From contig NZ_CP014616.1 of assembly GCF_001590685.1 (NCBI RefSeq), positions 2,541,001 to 2,605,000 of the forward strand: a DNA stretch of 64,000 nt, written 5' to 3'. Source of the DNA: Sporosarcina psychrophila (GTDB taxonomy: Bacteria > Bacillota > Bacilli > Bacillales_A > Planococcaceae). Below, one piece after another: positions 55,670 to 64,000 of the stretch. A program made the translations under genes and the position numbers. The notes beneath the pieces are model-generated. The model made no database searches. It worked only from the letters and a program-made list of their open reading frames with translations, and was not told the DNA's origin. Every line of letters starts with the position of its first letter. Position 1 is the first letter of the stretch.

Positions 55670-56785
55670 TTAAATTTCCTCCATATCTAGTTTAAATTGT
55701 TTTTGGGATAATTCTTGTCTAACTGTATGCTTTGACAAAATTGTTTTTTGGGCATTGACCAAACCGGACTTAATAATGTAATCAAAGTCTTTCTTTTGTA
55801 ACCAGGAATAAATAACTCCCGAACAAAATGAATCCCCCGCACCTGTAACATCCACAACTACTGGTTCTTCGATAGCTGGGAAATAACGAATCTCGCCATT
55901 TTCACTACCTGTAAGCACACCTTTTGATCCGTTAGTTACAATAACATTTTTAACTCCTAATTCTAACCATCTCTCAACTGATTTTTCCCAATCTTTATCA
56001 TCATTAATTTTTATATTCATAAAAGTTTCTGTTTCATCTTTATTTACGATGAGCCAACTAACCGCATCCAGTGTTTTGGGAAGTCGATTCATTTTTGGAG
56101 ACGAAACAGGAATGATAACTAGTGGAATAGTATGCTCAGTTGCGAAAGAACAAAGAAATTCAACCGTTTCAACCGGACAATTCAAATCAACTACAATACA
56201 TTTAGCGCATTTAAGAATATTGCTGTCTTTTTCCAATAATTCAGGAGTAATTTCTTCGAAAATATCCATATCTGCTAATGCAATTGATAAATCACCGTTC
56301 TTATCCAATACCGCGGTATAGGAACCTGTTGATGCATTTTCAAATTGAGTAACATGCTCTAAATTCATAAATGGAGAAGACATATCATAAATCTCTTTCC
56401 ATTCTAAATCGTTACCACTTGCTGAGATTAATACAACTTGCTCACCCAGTCTACCTAGATTTTCAGCAATATTCCTTGCTACTCCTCCAATCGTTCGAGA
56501 AGATTTTACTGGATTAGACGTTCCATTAGATATCTCAAACTTTGCATAGAGTTTTCTATCTACATTAGCTCCACCTATACAAATAATAGGTGAGTTCTCA
56601 TTTAAAACATAAGCATTCCCGGAAATATGCTCATTCTTGATTAGCCCGGAAATAATTTCAGCAATTGAAGAATTTGGTAAACCTGTTAGTTCCGACAATT
56701 CGTGTTGAGAAATAAGTGGTCTTTCTTTAATCATACCTAAAATTAAATCCTCATTTTCATTAGCGATTTTTTCACACCCCCTCAC
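55670..56785 (-). CDS. psuK: PfkB kinase with N-terminal winged helix, likely pseudouridine kinase
   Basis: A protein of 371 residues. N-terminal winged helix ([34 protein letters not shown]; about 10-58), then a PfkB sugar/nucleoside kinase domain with [28 protein letters not shown] and DVTGAGDSF (312-320; catalytic Asp318). It probably phosphorylates pseudouridine, as psuG follows directly. The start is uncertain: the frame opens with GTG at 56785 (GGGTGAGGGGG region). The winged helix makes it a candidate self-regulator, and its promoter carries the same operator as the other kinase. Similar fused kinases include E. coli YeiI. Confidence 0.85.
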   Translation of the reverse strand: MRGCEKIANENEDLILGMIKERPLISQHELSELTGLPNSSIAEIISGLIKNEHISGNAYVLNENSPIICIGGANVDRKLYAKFEISNGTSNPVKSSRTIGGVARNIAENLGRLGEQVVLISASGNDLEWKEIYDMSSPFMNLEHVTQFENASTGSYTAVLDKNGDLSIALADMDIFEEITPELLEKDSNILKCAKCIVVDLNCPVETVEFLCSFATEHTIPLVIIPVSSPKMNRLPKTLDAVSWLIVNKDETETFMNIKINDDKDWEKSVERWLELGVKNVIVTNGSKGVLTGSENGEIRYFPAIEEPVVVDVTGAGDSFCSGVIYSWLQKKDFDYIIKSGLVNAQKTILSKHTVRQELSQKQFKLDMEEI

Positions 56786-56790
56786 CCTTG

Positions 56791-56849
56791 AGACAAAAGT
56801 TTATATTGTAAACATATGTTTAGTATACGACTTTTTTATAAATTGTCAA
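56791..56849 (-). promoter_or_regulatory. Promoter and operator of the psuKG operon
   Basis: On the minus strand TTGACA (56844-56849), a 16-bp spacer and TATACT (56822-56827) form a very good sigma-A promoter. Just downstream, at 56791-56813, is the near-palindrome GTTTATATTGTAAAC with the flank AGACAAAA. The block is almost the same as at 58330-58352 (21 of 23 bases), so a shared repressor is likely. Its place after the -10 box would block early transcription. Confidence 0.7.
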
Positions 56850-57225
56850 TAATAAATTGCTCTATTTCCACTATTGTCTCAACAAGATGAGAAAAGAGTA
56901 ATGCTCCCGCTAGACGTTACAGACAGAAGCCGATCCAGCAACATAACTCTCTTTGCCACATAACTATCACCGATCCAATTAGAAAAACTTATACTTATCT
57001 TTTAAAATAAAAAGGACTCATTTCAATACACCTTCTCTGTTAAACGATTATCTCAACAATAGAACTTGTAATTATTCCTGATTCAGAACCAGTAATCGAA
57101 TATATATAACTAAAATAACCCATCTGAAAATCTACTCTAAAAAAAATACCCCACCCTTTTTATCAAATTGGATGAGGACTTGTCTATTTACGATTATGTT
57201 TAAAATGCTTTAAATTTTTTTCAAT
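56850..57225. other. Gap between psuK and the EamA gene
   Basis: About 375 bp. A+T-rich; nothing recognised apart from the promoter described separately. Confidence 0.4.
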
Positions 57226-58104
57226 CTACAATTTATCCTTTTTTAAGACTGTTGGTAAAATGATACCCATAATAATGATTACTATACCTACTATTTGTAG
57301 TGGAGTAACGATTTCACTTAATAATATAACTGAAACCAACACCGCAATCGGCAATTCAAAAGCACTCAATATTGACGACATACCCAATCCTACTTTAGGA
57401 ACTGCGATGGTAAATAAATAAACCGGTATGATCATACCGAACAATCCTAATGCCAAACCATATACCCAGAGTCCCTCACCAAACAGGGTTCCATTCCAAA
57501 TGATTTCTGGAGACTGAAAAGTAGCTGTTGTCATAAAAGCAAAAAAGGAAACCAATAGTAATCGGTTAGATGTATTCATACTCTTAATTGGCTTGCTATT
57601 AACAAATAAAAATAAAGAAAAACAAAGAGCTGCAGTTAAACCCCATAACCAACCTTGAATAGGTATTTGAGATAAATCTACATCAATCAAACCTGCAGCT
57701 GGTATAGTTCCTGCAAACAAAACGATTAACGAAATAAACTCGATTCGACTTGGGAGTAGCCGTTTTGCTATACAAGAAATCAACATACCTATCCACGTAA
57801 ATTGAAACAGAAGTACCACCGCTAAAGAAGCAGGTAAATAGATTAAAGAGCGACCATAAAAAATATTCGTCAATCCTGTTAATACTCCTGCTAAAATAAG
57901 AATTTTAATCCCTTTAAAGCTTATTTTTTCTCTATTTGTTAGAAGAAAAATACATACCGCTATACAAAACCCTATAAAAAATTGGCTTGTAATTGCTTCT
58001 GAGACCGAAAAACCACCTTGTATTGCAAGTTTAATGATAGTTGACACTAAACCATAACTACTAGCTGCTAAAACTACTAACAAAGGGTATAACCACATTT
58101 TCAT
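57226..58104 (-). CDS. EamA/DMT-family transporter
   Basis: A membrane protein of 292 residues with ten hydrophobic segments in two EamA halves (ILAGVLTGLTNIFYGRSLIY; ELPIAVLVSVILLSEIVTPL). It would export or import a small metabolite; the substrate cannot be read. Start at 58104 has TTGGAGG in front; the longer frame adds 18 codons without a site. It is divergent from the second kinase, so the two may share control and a substrate. Confidence 0.85.
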   Translation of the reverse strand: MKMWLYPLLVVLAASSYGLVSTIIKLAIQGGFSVSEAITSQFFIGFCIAVCIFLLTNREKISFKGIKILILAGVLTGLTNIFYGRSLIYLPASLAVVLLFQFTWIGMLISCIAKRLLPSRIEFISLIVLFAGTIPAAGLIDVDLSQIPIQGWLWGLTAALCFSLFLFVNSKPIKSMNTSNRLLLVSFFAFMTTATFQSPEIIWNGTLFGEGLWVYGLALGLFGMIIPVYLFTIAVPKVGLGMSSILSAFELPIAVLVSVILLSEIVTPLQIVGIVIIIMGIILPTVLKKDKL

Positions 58105-58329
58105 TGTATTATTTCCTCCAATTGTTTTGTATATATATGGATGTAGTGCATTTACCAAACGATAAGATTGATGTATGATTGTCGTATCAGGTTTCCTTTA
58201 TAATGGATTTGGACAAGCGTACCAATTCCTAAATAAAGGATCTTTTTATACTTAATGCGTAATTTTCAGGTTATGAACGAGATTCTCAACACCCATGAAT
58301 TACTTTCCCTTATTTCAAATCAGCATTAC

Positions 58330-58360
58330 AGACAATAGTTTACATTGTAAACTATTGTCT
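58330..58360. promoter_or_regulatory. 31-bp perfect palindromic operator
   Basis: AGACAATAGTTTACA-T-TGTAAACTATTGTCT is a perfect palindrome around 58345, 22 bp before the second kinase's start codon. Its left 23 bases match the psuK operator at 56791-56813 in all but two positions. A dimeric winged-helix protein is the likely binder. Confidence 0.75.
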
Positions 58361-58382
58361 AACTAAAAGCGAGGTTATTTTA

Positions 58383-59474
58383 ATGTCTAAAGAACATCAA
58401 ATATTACATCATATTAGAATAAACCCTTTTATTTCACAGCAAGAACTATCAAATAAAGTCGGTTTATCACGTTCAGCGGTTGCTAACTATATTGCTACAC
58501 TGACAAAACGCGGTGAAATCAAAGGGCGTGCTTATATTCTCCAAGAGGAATCTTCCATCGTGTGTATCGGTGGAGCAAACACAGACCGGAAAGCGCGATC
58601 GAATCAAAAAGTGCATTTGTATTCATCCAATCCCGTTGAAACAACTGAAGTTTGTGGTGGTGTGGCACGAAACTTTGCCGAAAATTTAAGTCGGCTTGGG
58701 TATAACACTTCTCTTATGACTTCTGTGGGAGACGACAAGGAAGGTAACTGGATACTGAGGGAAACGAAAAGCCAAGGAGTAGATGTCAGTCAAGTATGGG
58801 TATTGCAGACAGAACGAACAGGTACTTATACCACTTTATTGGATGTTAATGGTGAAATGATTGTCTCTATGGCCGATATGAACATCTACGAAAAAATAAC
58901 GATTTCTATGATCGAAGAGAAATGGTCCTATATAGTGGCCTCACATGCCGTTTTTTTGGATACTAATATTTCTAAGGATTGCATAAGTTATTTAATTAAA
59001 CGTTGCAGGGATGAAAATATTCCCTTGTACATTGATCCTATATCTTCAGCCAAGGCGCAAAAACTTCCTTTTCAACTTGAAGGAGTAGAACTATTGCTCC
59101 TCAATCAAGAAGAAGCAGAAATACTTGCTGAGTTGAAAATTACTTCGTTTGAGGATTGCCAAACTGTCTGTGAAAAGATTAGACTACGCGGCGTACAAAA
59201 AGTTATTATCACGCTTAATGATCATGGAGTTTATTATTCTTCACCACAAGAATCTGGGCATTTATCCCCTTTCAAAACTGAAGTTGTAGATGTCACAGGG
59301 GCTAGTGATGCATTTTCTTCATGCGCAATATATGGGCTTATGAACGAAGAATCACTATTGCGGGCTTGTCAATTGGGGCTTGCAGGTTCTGCACTTACCC
59401 AGCAAACTGAGGAATCTGTCTCTACACTTTTAAAACCCGAAAAAATTCATGAAATAGTTGAGGGATTTATGTGA
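58383..59474 (+). CDS. PfkB-type kinase with N-terminal winged helix, second copy
   Basis: A protein of 363 residues, built like psuK. Winged helix (ILHHIRINPFISQQELSNKV; SRSAVANYIATLTKRGEIKG; 5-52), then a PfkB domain with GGANTDRKARSNQ and GGVARNFAENLSRLGY. The active-site motif reads DVTGASDAF (303-311): the usual GAGD is GASD, so one anion-hole glycine is Ser306-309's third residue; the catalytic Asp309 is kept. It may be a weak kinase or mainly a ligand sensor. Site GCGAGGT before the ATG. The palindrome in front suggests control by itself or by PsuK. Confidence 0.85.
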   Translation: MSKEHQILHHIRINPFISQQELSNKVGLSRSAVANYIATLTKRGEIKGRAYILQEESSIVCIGGANTDRKARSNQKVHLYSSNPVETTEVCGGVARNFAENLSRLGYNTSLMTSVGDDKEGNWILRETKSQGVDVSQVWVLQTERTGTYTTLLDVNGEMIVSMADMNIYEKITISMIEEKWSYIVASHAVFLDTNISKDCISYLIKRCRDENIPLYIDPISSAKAQKLPFQLEGVELLLLNQEEAEILAELKITSFEDCQTVCEKIRLRGVQKVIITLNDHGVYYSSPQESGHLSPFKTEVVDVTGASDAFSSCAIYGLMNEESLLRACQLGLAGSALTQQTEESVSTLLKPEKIHEIVEGFM

Positions 59475-59558
59475 GAATACATTGTTCTACTTTCACCGTG
59501 AAGCGAAACTTTAGTATGAAGTGCAAGAATAAACGCAAACCATTCACTTATATACAAA

Positions 59559-59592
59559 AAAGATCAGACATTTGTGTAAATGTCTGATCTTT
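59559..59592 (+). terminator. Terminator of the second kinase
   Basis: AAAGATCAGACATTT pairs perfectly with AAATGTCTGATCTTT, loop GTGT, followed by a T-rich tail. Confidence 0.85.
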
Positions 59593-59721
59593 ATTTTATT
59601 ATTATACAATTGTAGTTTATTTATAGGATAGTATCGTGTTCGTTTATTCGTTTTATTAGGCATCCACTTGAACAGCGAAAATATCTCATGCCATTAAACG
59701 GCCTTCTTATATCTTGTAGCT

Positions 59722-60801
59722 TTATCCAAACAAACGATCGACTGCGCCCGTCACAGTAAGATTTCCCTCAAGTAGCCCCTTCTCGAGTTTTACGACTTCC
59801 TCTTTCTTCCCAGGTTGTGCAAAAAAACTATCGATAAGTCGATCATTAATCATGGAACGGAACCAATCTTTCGTCTGTGATTGCCTGCGCCCTTCCCAGA
59901 ATCCGCTATCATCCATTGTCTCTTTAAATGATACTATCATTTCCCAAACCTCTTCAAGACCTGTATTTTTAATTGATGAAACAGGAAGTGCAGTCGAAGT
60001 CCAACCGGGTGATGCAGGCTGGAGGAAGTGAAGAAGCTGACGGTATTCCCGTACTGTCTTTTTCGCCAACCTTAAATTATCACCGTCAGCTTTGTGAACA
60101 ACAACCCCGTCTGCCAGTTCCATAATCCCTTTTTTCATCCCTTGCAGTTCATCTCCGGCACCAGTTAGTACCAGCAGCATGAAATAATCGACCATTCCAC
60201 GGACAACCGTTTCACTTTGCCCGACTCCAACCGTTTCTATTAAAATAACGTCATAACCTGCCGCTTCACAAAGTAACATCGTCTCGCGCGATTTTTTGTG
60301 AACACCACCAAGTGTACCTGCAGACGGTGAGGGGCGAATGAACGCGTTCGGATGCCTTGCAAGTTCTTCCATCCGCGTTTTATCACCAAGGATACTACCG
60401 CCTGTTACAGTTGAGCTTGGATCTATAGCAAGCACGGCAACTTTGTGGCCTGCATTAGCTAGCATTAAGCCGAATGCTTCAATAAATGTGCTTTTCCCTG
60501 CACCTGGAACTCCGGTGATGCCAATCCGGATGCTATTGCCCGTTTTAGGAAGCAAATTGAGCAACAGCTGCTGCCCGGCAACTTTATCATCTAGAATAAT
60601 ACTTTCGAGAAGCGTAATCCCTTTTGCAAGATGAAGCCGGGAGCCATTTGATATCTTTTCCGACAACTCTTCAACCGGGATTTCGCGGCCCTTTTTCACA
60701 AAACGTTTCCGCGCCGTTGCTGCCATGCCATCATGTGAGGAAGTAATCCCACCCATCACATTCAATGCACTGTCATCAGTTAAACGGTTGTTGTCTTTCA
60801 A
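59722..60801 (-). CDS. meaB: MeaB-type GTPase, chaperone of methylmalonyl-CoA mutase
   Basis: A G3E P-loop GTPase of 359 residues. Walker A is [30 protein letters not shown] follows; HKADGDN is the base-recognition region. It protects and reloads the B12 cofactor of the mutase. TTG start overlaps the mutB stop by 4 bp (ATTGA), so it is translated together with mutB. Confidence 0.93.
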   Translation of the reverse strand: MKDNNRLTDDSALNVMGGITSSHDGMAATARKRFVKKGREIPVEELSEKISNGSRLHLAKGITLLESIILDDKVAGQQLLLNLLPKTGNSIRIGITGVPGAGKSTFIEAFGLMLANAGHKVAVLAIDPSSTVTGGSILGDKTRMEELARHPNAFIRPSPSAGTLGGVHKKSRETMLLCEAAGYDVILIETVGVGQSETVVRGMVDYFMLLVLTGAGDELQGMKKGIMELADGVVVHKADGDNLRLAKKTVREYRQLLHFLQPASPGWTSTALPVSSIKNTGLEEVWEMIVSFKETMDDSGFWEGRRQSQTKDWFRSMINDRLIDSFFAQPGKKEEVVKLEKGLLEGNLTVTGAVDRLFG

Positions 60802-62957
60802 TCCGCCACTTCCTCATAGCCAAGCCTACGATAGATTTCTTCAATGACTTTTTGCGCTGCAACCGGAATGACGGTTCCTGGACCGAAAATTGCCGCAGCA
60901 CCATTTTCACGTAGGAATGCATAATCTTGCGCAGGTATAACCCCACCGACGACAATAAGAATATCTTCTCGACCAATTTTGGCAAGCTCTTCACGTAGTG
61001 TCGGAACAAGCGTTTTATGACCCGCAGCAAGTGAACTTACACCGATGACGTGGACATCATTTTCAGCGGCTTGTAGTGCCGTTTCTTCTGGCGTTTGAAA
61101 TAATGGCCCAATGTCTACATCAAAACCAAGATCTGCAAATGAGGAAGCGATTACTTTTGCACCGCGGTCATGACCGTCTTGTCCCATTTTTGCGATAAGG
61201 ATACGTGGACGACGCCCTTCATTTCCAAGGAAATCTTCTGCCATCATTTTTACTTCGTCAATTTCTTCTGTGTTCGAGAAATTCGAACTGTAAACGCCAC
61301 TCACCGAACGAATCACCGCCTTATGTCTACCTGATACACTTTCAATCGCATCTGATATTTCACCGATGGTTGCGCGTGCACGTGCTGCATTAACGGCACA
61401 TGCTAAAAGATTACCGTCGCCACTACGTGCAATTTCAGTCAACTCGGCTAGGATAGTCGTTACTTTCGCTTCGTCTCTGTCTGCTTTCATCTGATTGATA
61501 CGATCGATTTGTTTCTGGCGTACTAGCGTATTGTCAATGTCCAAAATATCGATTGGATCTTCAGTATCTAAACGGTATTTATTTACACCGATAATTGATT
61601 CTGCACGGGAGTCGATTTGAGCCTGACGTTTTGCGGCCGCTTCTTCGATTTTCATTTTGGGAAGGCCGGTTTCAATCGCTTTCGCCATTCCGCCGAGTTC
61701 CTCGATTTCTGTGATTAATTCCCAAGCTTTATCCATCAACTCATCTGTCAATTTTTCAACATAGTATGAGCCGCCCCATGGATCAATCACTTTGGTCATC
61801 ATCGTCTCTTCTTGCAGGAACAATTGCGTATTCCGAGCAATCCGTGCTGAGAAATCTGTCGGCAATGCAATTGCTTCGTCAAGCGCATTGGTATGGAGTG
61901 ACTGTGTATGCCCCATCGCTGCAGCATTTGCTTCTATTAATGTTCGCGTTATATTGTTGAACGGATCTTGTTCCGTCAAACTCCAGCCTGACGTTTGTGA
62001 ATGTGTACGTAGCGCAAGTGACTTTGGATTTTTCGGTTCAAACGTCTGCATCATTTGCGCCCACATTTTCCGTGCCGCGCGCATTTTGGCAACTTCCATG
62101 AAGTAATTCATGCCTACCGCCCAGAAAAACGATAGTCTAGGTGCGAATGAATCGATATCAATGCCTGCTTTCAAACCTGTCCTGACATATTCAAGACCAT
62201 CCGCAAGTGTATAGGCAAGCTCGATATCCGCCGTTGCGCCCGCTTCTTGCATATGATAGCCAGAAATTGAAATCGAGTTAAATTTCGGCATTTTAGTGGA
62301 TGTGTAATCAAAAATATCCGCAATGATTTTCATCGACATTTCTGGCGGGAAAATATACGTATTTCTCACCATATACTCCTTCAATATATCATTTTGGATG
62401 GTACCAGCAAGTTTTTCAGGTGACACTCCCTGTTCTTCAGCCGCAACGATGTAAAACGCCATAATTGGCAATACCGCGCCGTTCATTGTCATAGATACTG
62501 ACATCTGATCGAGCGGAATACCATCAAATAGGATTTTCATATCCTCTACCGAATCAATAGCAACGCCTGCTTTTCCGACATCCCCAGTCACACGTGGATG
62601 ATCAGAGTCATAGCCGCGGTGAGTCGCAAGGTCGAATGCGACAGATAATCCTTTTTGCCCCATTGCCAAATTTCGGCGGTAAAAGGCATTGCTTTCCTCA
62701 GCAGTTGAGAATCCGGCGTATTGACGGACTGTCCACGGTCTAGAAACGAACATTGTCGGATAGGGACCCCTAGTATTTGGTGCGATGCCAGGTAAATCAG
62801 TCAAATGGGATAGGTTCTCCGTGTCTTTACCGGTATAGAGCGTTTTAACATCGATACCTTCATTTGTTCTAAAAAGTTGCCCTGACTGGGTTACTGTTTT
62901 TGCCGAACTGCTAGCAATCTGCCGCAAGTCTACTTTGTTGAAATCAGGCTTGTTCAT
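60798..62957 (-). CDS. mutB: Methylmalonyl-CoA mutase, large subunit
   Basis: A B12-dependent enzyme of 719 residues that converts methylmalonyl-CoA to succinyl-CoA. The TIM-barrel part holds [20 protein letters not shown] and [15 protein letters not shown]; the C-terminal B12 domain has [15 protein letters not shown] (DxHxxG). Length and order match the alpha/large subunit. The start overlaps mutA by 14 bp. Confidence 0.96.
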   Translation of the reverse strand: MNKPDFNKVDLRQIASSSAKTVTQSGQLFRTNEGIDVKTLYTGKDTENLSHLTDLPGIAPNTRGPYPTMFVSRPWTVRQYAGFSTAEESNAFYRRNLAMGQKGLSVAFDLATHRGYDSDHPRVTGDVGKAGVAIDSVEDMKILFDGIPLDQMSVSMTMNGAVLPIMAFYIVAAEEQGVSPEKLAGTIQNDILKEYMVRNTYIFPPEMSMKIIADIFDYTSTKMPKFNSISISGYHMQEAGATADIELAYTLADGLEYVRTGLKAGIDIDSFAPRLSFFWAVGMNYFMEVAKMRAARKMWAQMMQTFEPKNPKSLALRTHSQTSGWSLTEQDPFNNITRTLIEANAAAMGHTQSLHTNALDEAIALPTDFSARIARNTQLFLQEETMMTKVIDPWGGSYYVEKLTDELMDKAWELITEIEELGGMAKAIETGLPKMKIEEAAAKRQAQIDSRAESIIGVNKYRLDTEDPIDILDIDNTLVRQKQIDRINQMKADRDEAKVTTILAELTEIARSGDGNLLACAVNAARARATIGEISDAIESVSGRHKAVIRSVSGVYSSNFSNTEEIDEVKMMAEDFLGNEGRRPRILIAKMGQDGHDRGAKVIASSFADLGFDVDIGPLFQTPEETALQAAENDVHVIGVSSLAAGHKTLVPTLREELAKIGREDILIVVGGVIPAQDYAFLRENGAAAIFGPGTVIPVAAQKVIEEIYRRLGYEEVAD

Positions 62958-64000
62958 CAGACGCAGCCCCTTCCAATTTGTCGTTGATAGCTATTAGTTT
63001 TCCTACTTTATCTTGACCCGCATAGATGAAGCCATTTAGACCGGCATTAAGCCATGTTTCTGACAGTGCAGAATCGTACTTTCCTGCCACATCCAAGACA
63101 AGTCCTTCTGGGCGTCCTGCCAGCAATTGTTCCATTATCGTTTCAGTTAGGCTGGATGCTGCACAAACAATTGCATAATCCGGCTTGTCATCCGCAAGCC
63201 ATGTAACAGCTTGTTGTGCATTATCGAATGTTGGACCCCATTCAGCGCGCATACCACCTGTCGCTAAAAAGCCGCCGACAAAATCTGCACGTGGTTTGAA
63301 ATCTTTTAACTCGCCGAACGTCAACAATGCAATTCGCGTCGCACTATCTGTTTGCAGTGCAGCTAGTTTTTCGAAAGGTTCTGCAAGACGTCCTTCAAAT
63401 TGAATGCCATCCCAATCAGTAAAGTTCGTATCCGTCAATTCAGCGTAAACATTTGTACCAATCAACGACTGTTTCCCTTTCGAAACATCGCCCCTACGTT
63501 GCTCAAGTAATTTCCCGAACTTGTCACTGGCAATGAATGCATCATAGCCGCCTGTAGACTGTATTTCCAAAAAGAGTGTCCATGATTTATCAACAAGTTC
63601 AGACGTCAAGGTTTCCATGAAATAAGAACCGCCTGCAGGATCAATTACTTTATCGGAATGAGTTTCTTCTTTAATAACAAGTTGGATATTTCGTGCCATA
63701 CGTACAGAACTGCTTGTCGGTCCAGTAATAATATTGTGTGGGTGAACTGTAATAACGTCAGCGCCGCCAAGAACTGCGGCGAATGTTTCATTGCCTGCAC
63801 GCAAGACGTTGACATACGGATCTAGTTTTGAGTAAGAACGCAACGATGTTATTGCAATGATTGGTACATATGGAGCTTCAGCTACCCCATACGCAGAACT
63901 GAATGCTTGCCAAAGAACACGAAACGCACGGAACTTTGAAATTTCCATAAAGAAATGCGTATCAACTGCAAATCGAACAAAAAAGTCATCGGCAAAATCA
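62944..64000 (-). CDS. mutA: Methylmalonyl-CoA mutase, small subunit, 3' part
   Basis: The frame remains open to the edge of the window, so the N-terminal part is missing; about 350 residues are visible. [36 protein letters not shown], and the C-terminal half, which resembles the B12 domain of MutB but without the DxHxxG cobalamin His motif, are as expected for the small (non-catalytic) subunit. First gene of the visible part of mutA-mutB-meaB. Confidence 0.92.
   Translation of the reverse strand, partial: DFADDFFVRFAVDTHFFMEISKFRAFRVLWQAFSSAYGVAEAPYVPIIAITSLRSYSKLDPYVNVLRAGNETFAAVLGGADVITVHPHNIITGPTSSSVRMARNIQLVIKEETHSDKVIDPAGGSYFMETLTSELVDKSWTLFLEIQSTGGYDAFIASDKFGKLLEQRRGDVSKGKQSLIGTNVYAELTDTNFTDWDGIQFEGRLAEPFEKLAALQTDSATRIALLTFGELKDFKPRADFVGGFLATGGMRAEWGPTFDNAQQAVTWLADDKPDYAIVCAASSLTETIMEQLLAGRPEGLVLDVAGKYDSALSETWLNAGLNGFIYAGQDKVGKLIAINDKLEGAASDEQA

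Overview
The window looks like the chromosome of a low-GC, endospore-forming Firmicute of the Planococcaceae type (Sporosarcina-like; the genus is an inference). Reasons: strong AGGAGG ribosome sites with frequent TTG/GTG starts, a complete gerA-type germination operon, and a gene order close to that of Bacillus subtilis (xpaC-yaaN; yojN-yojO next to odhAB; ctpA-deoD; yozE, msrBA, ypmS, ypmR, degV, yplQ, dfrA-thyA).

Layout. 1-25.8 kb is conserved backbone: xpaC/yaaN, a MoxR-VWA pair, the 2-oxoglutarate dehydrogenase genes odhAB, a murG homologue, a MATE exporter, the ger operon, a secreted CAP protein, a CobW GTPase, ctpA, deoD and the msr/ypm/degV/dfrA/thyA series. 25.87-41.27 kb is a 15.4-kb integrated element bounded by a perfect 63-bp direct repeat, with a tyrosine integrase just inside the right repeat. 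It carries a serine recombinase whose catalytic serine is read as cysteine, four proteins with HEPN-type R-X4/5-H motifs (two are paralogues), several unrecognised proteins, and much intergenic DNA made of diverged, repeated modules. 41.3-53 kb is a second accessory stretch. It has a YcdB/SLH surface protein, a methylmalonyl-CoA epimerase-like gene, an isochorismatase, an SDR, two acetyltransferases, a phytoene-synthase family protein and at least three decayed genes (helD, a DUF6176-type gene and a VOC-family gene).

53.4-59.5 kb is a nucleoside-salvage block: psuK-psuG plus a CNT transporter, an EamA transporter, and a second kinase. Both PfkB kinases carry an N-terminal winged-helix domain and have nearly the same operator (21 of 23 bases) in front of them, which suggests self-regulating kinase-repressors. 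A perfect match to the cre (CcpA) consensus lies before the transporter. 59.7-64 kb holds meaB, mutB and the 3' part of mutA (propionate/methylmalonyl-CoA metabolism), tightly overlapped in one operon.

The most promising possibly undescribed system is the island: a cluster of HEPN-type proteins, probably abortive-infection or toxin RNases, each in its own module with related terminator tails. Second is the paired kinase-regulator circuit. All calls come from reading the sequence; no database search was run.
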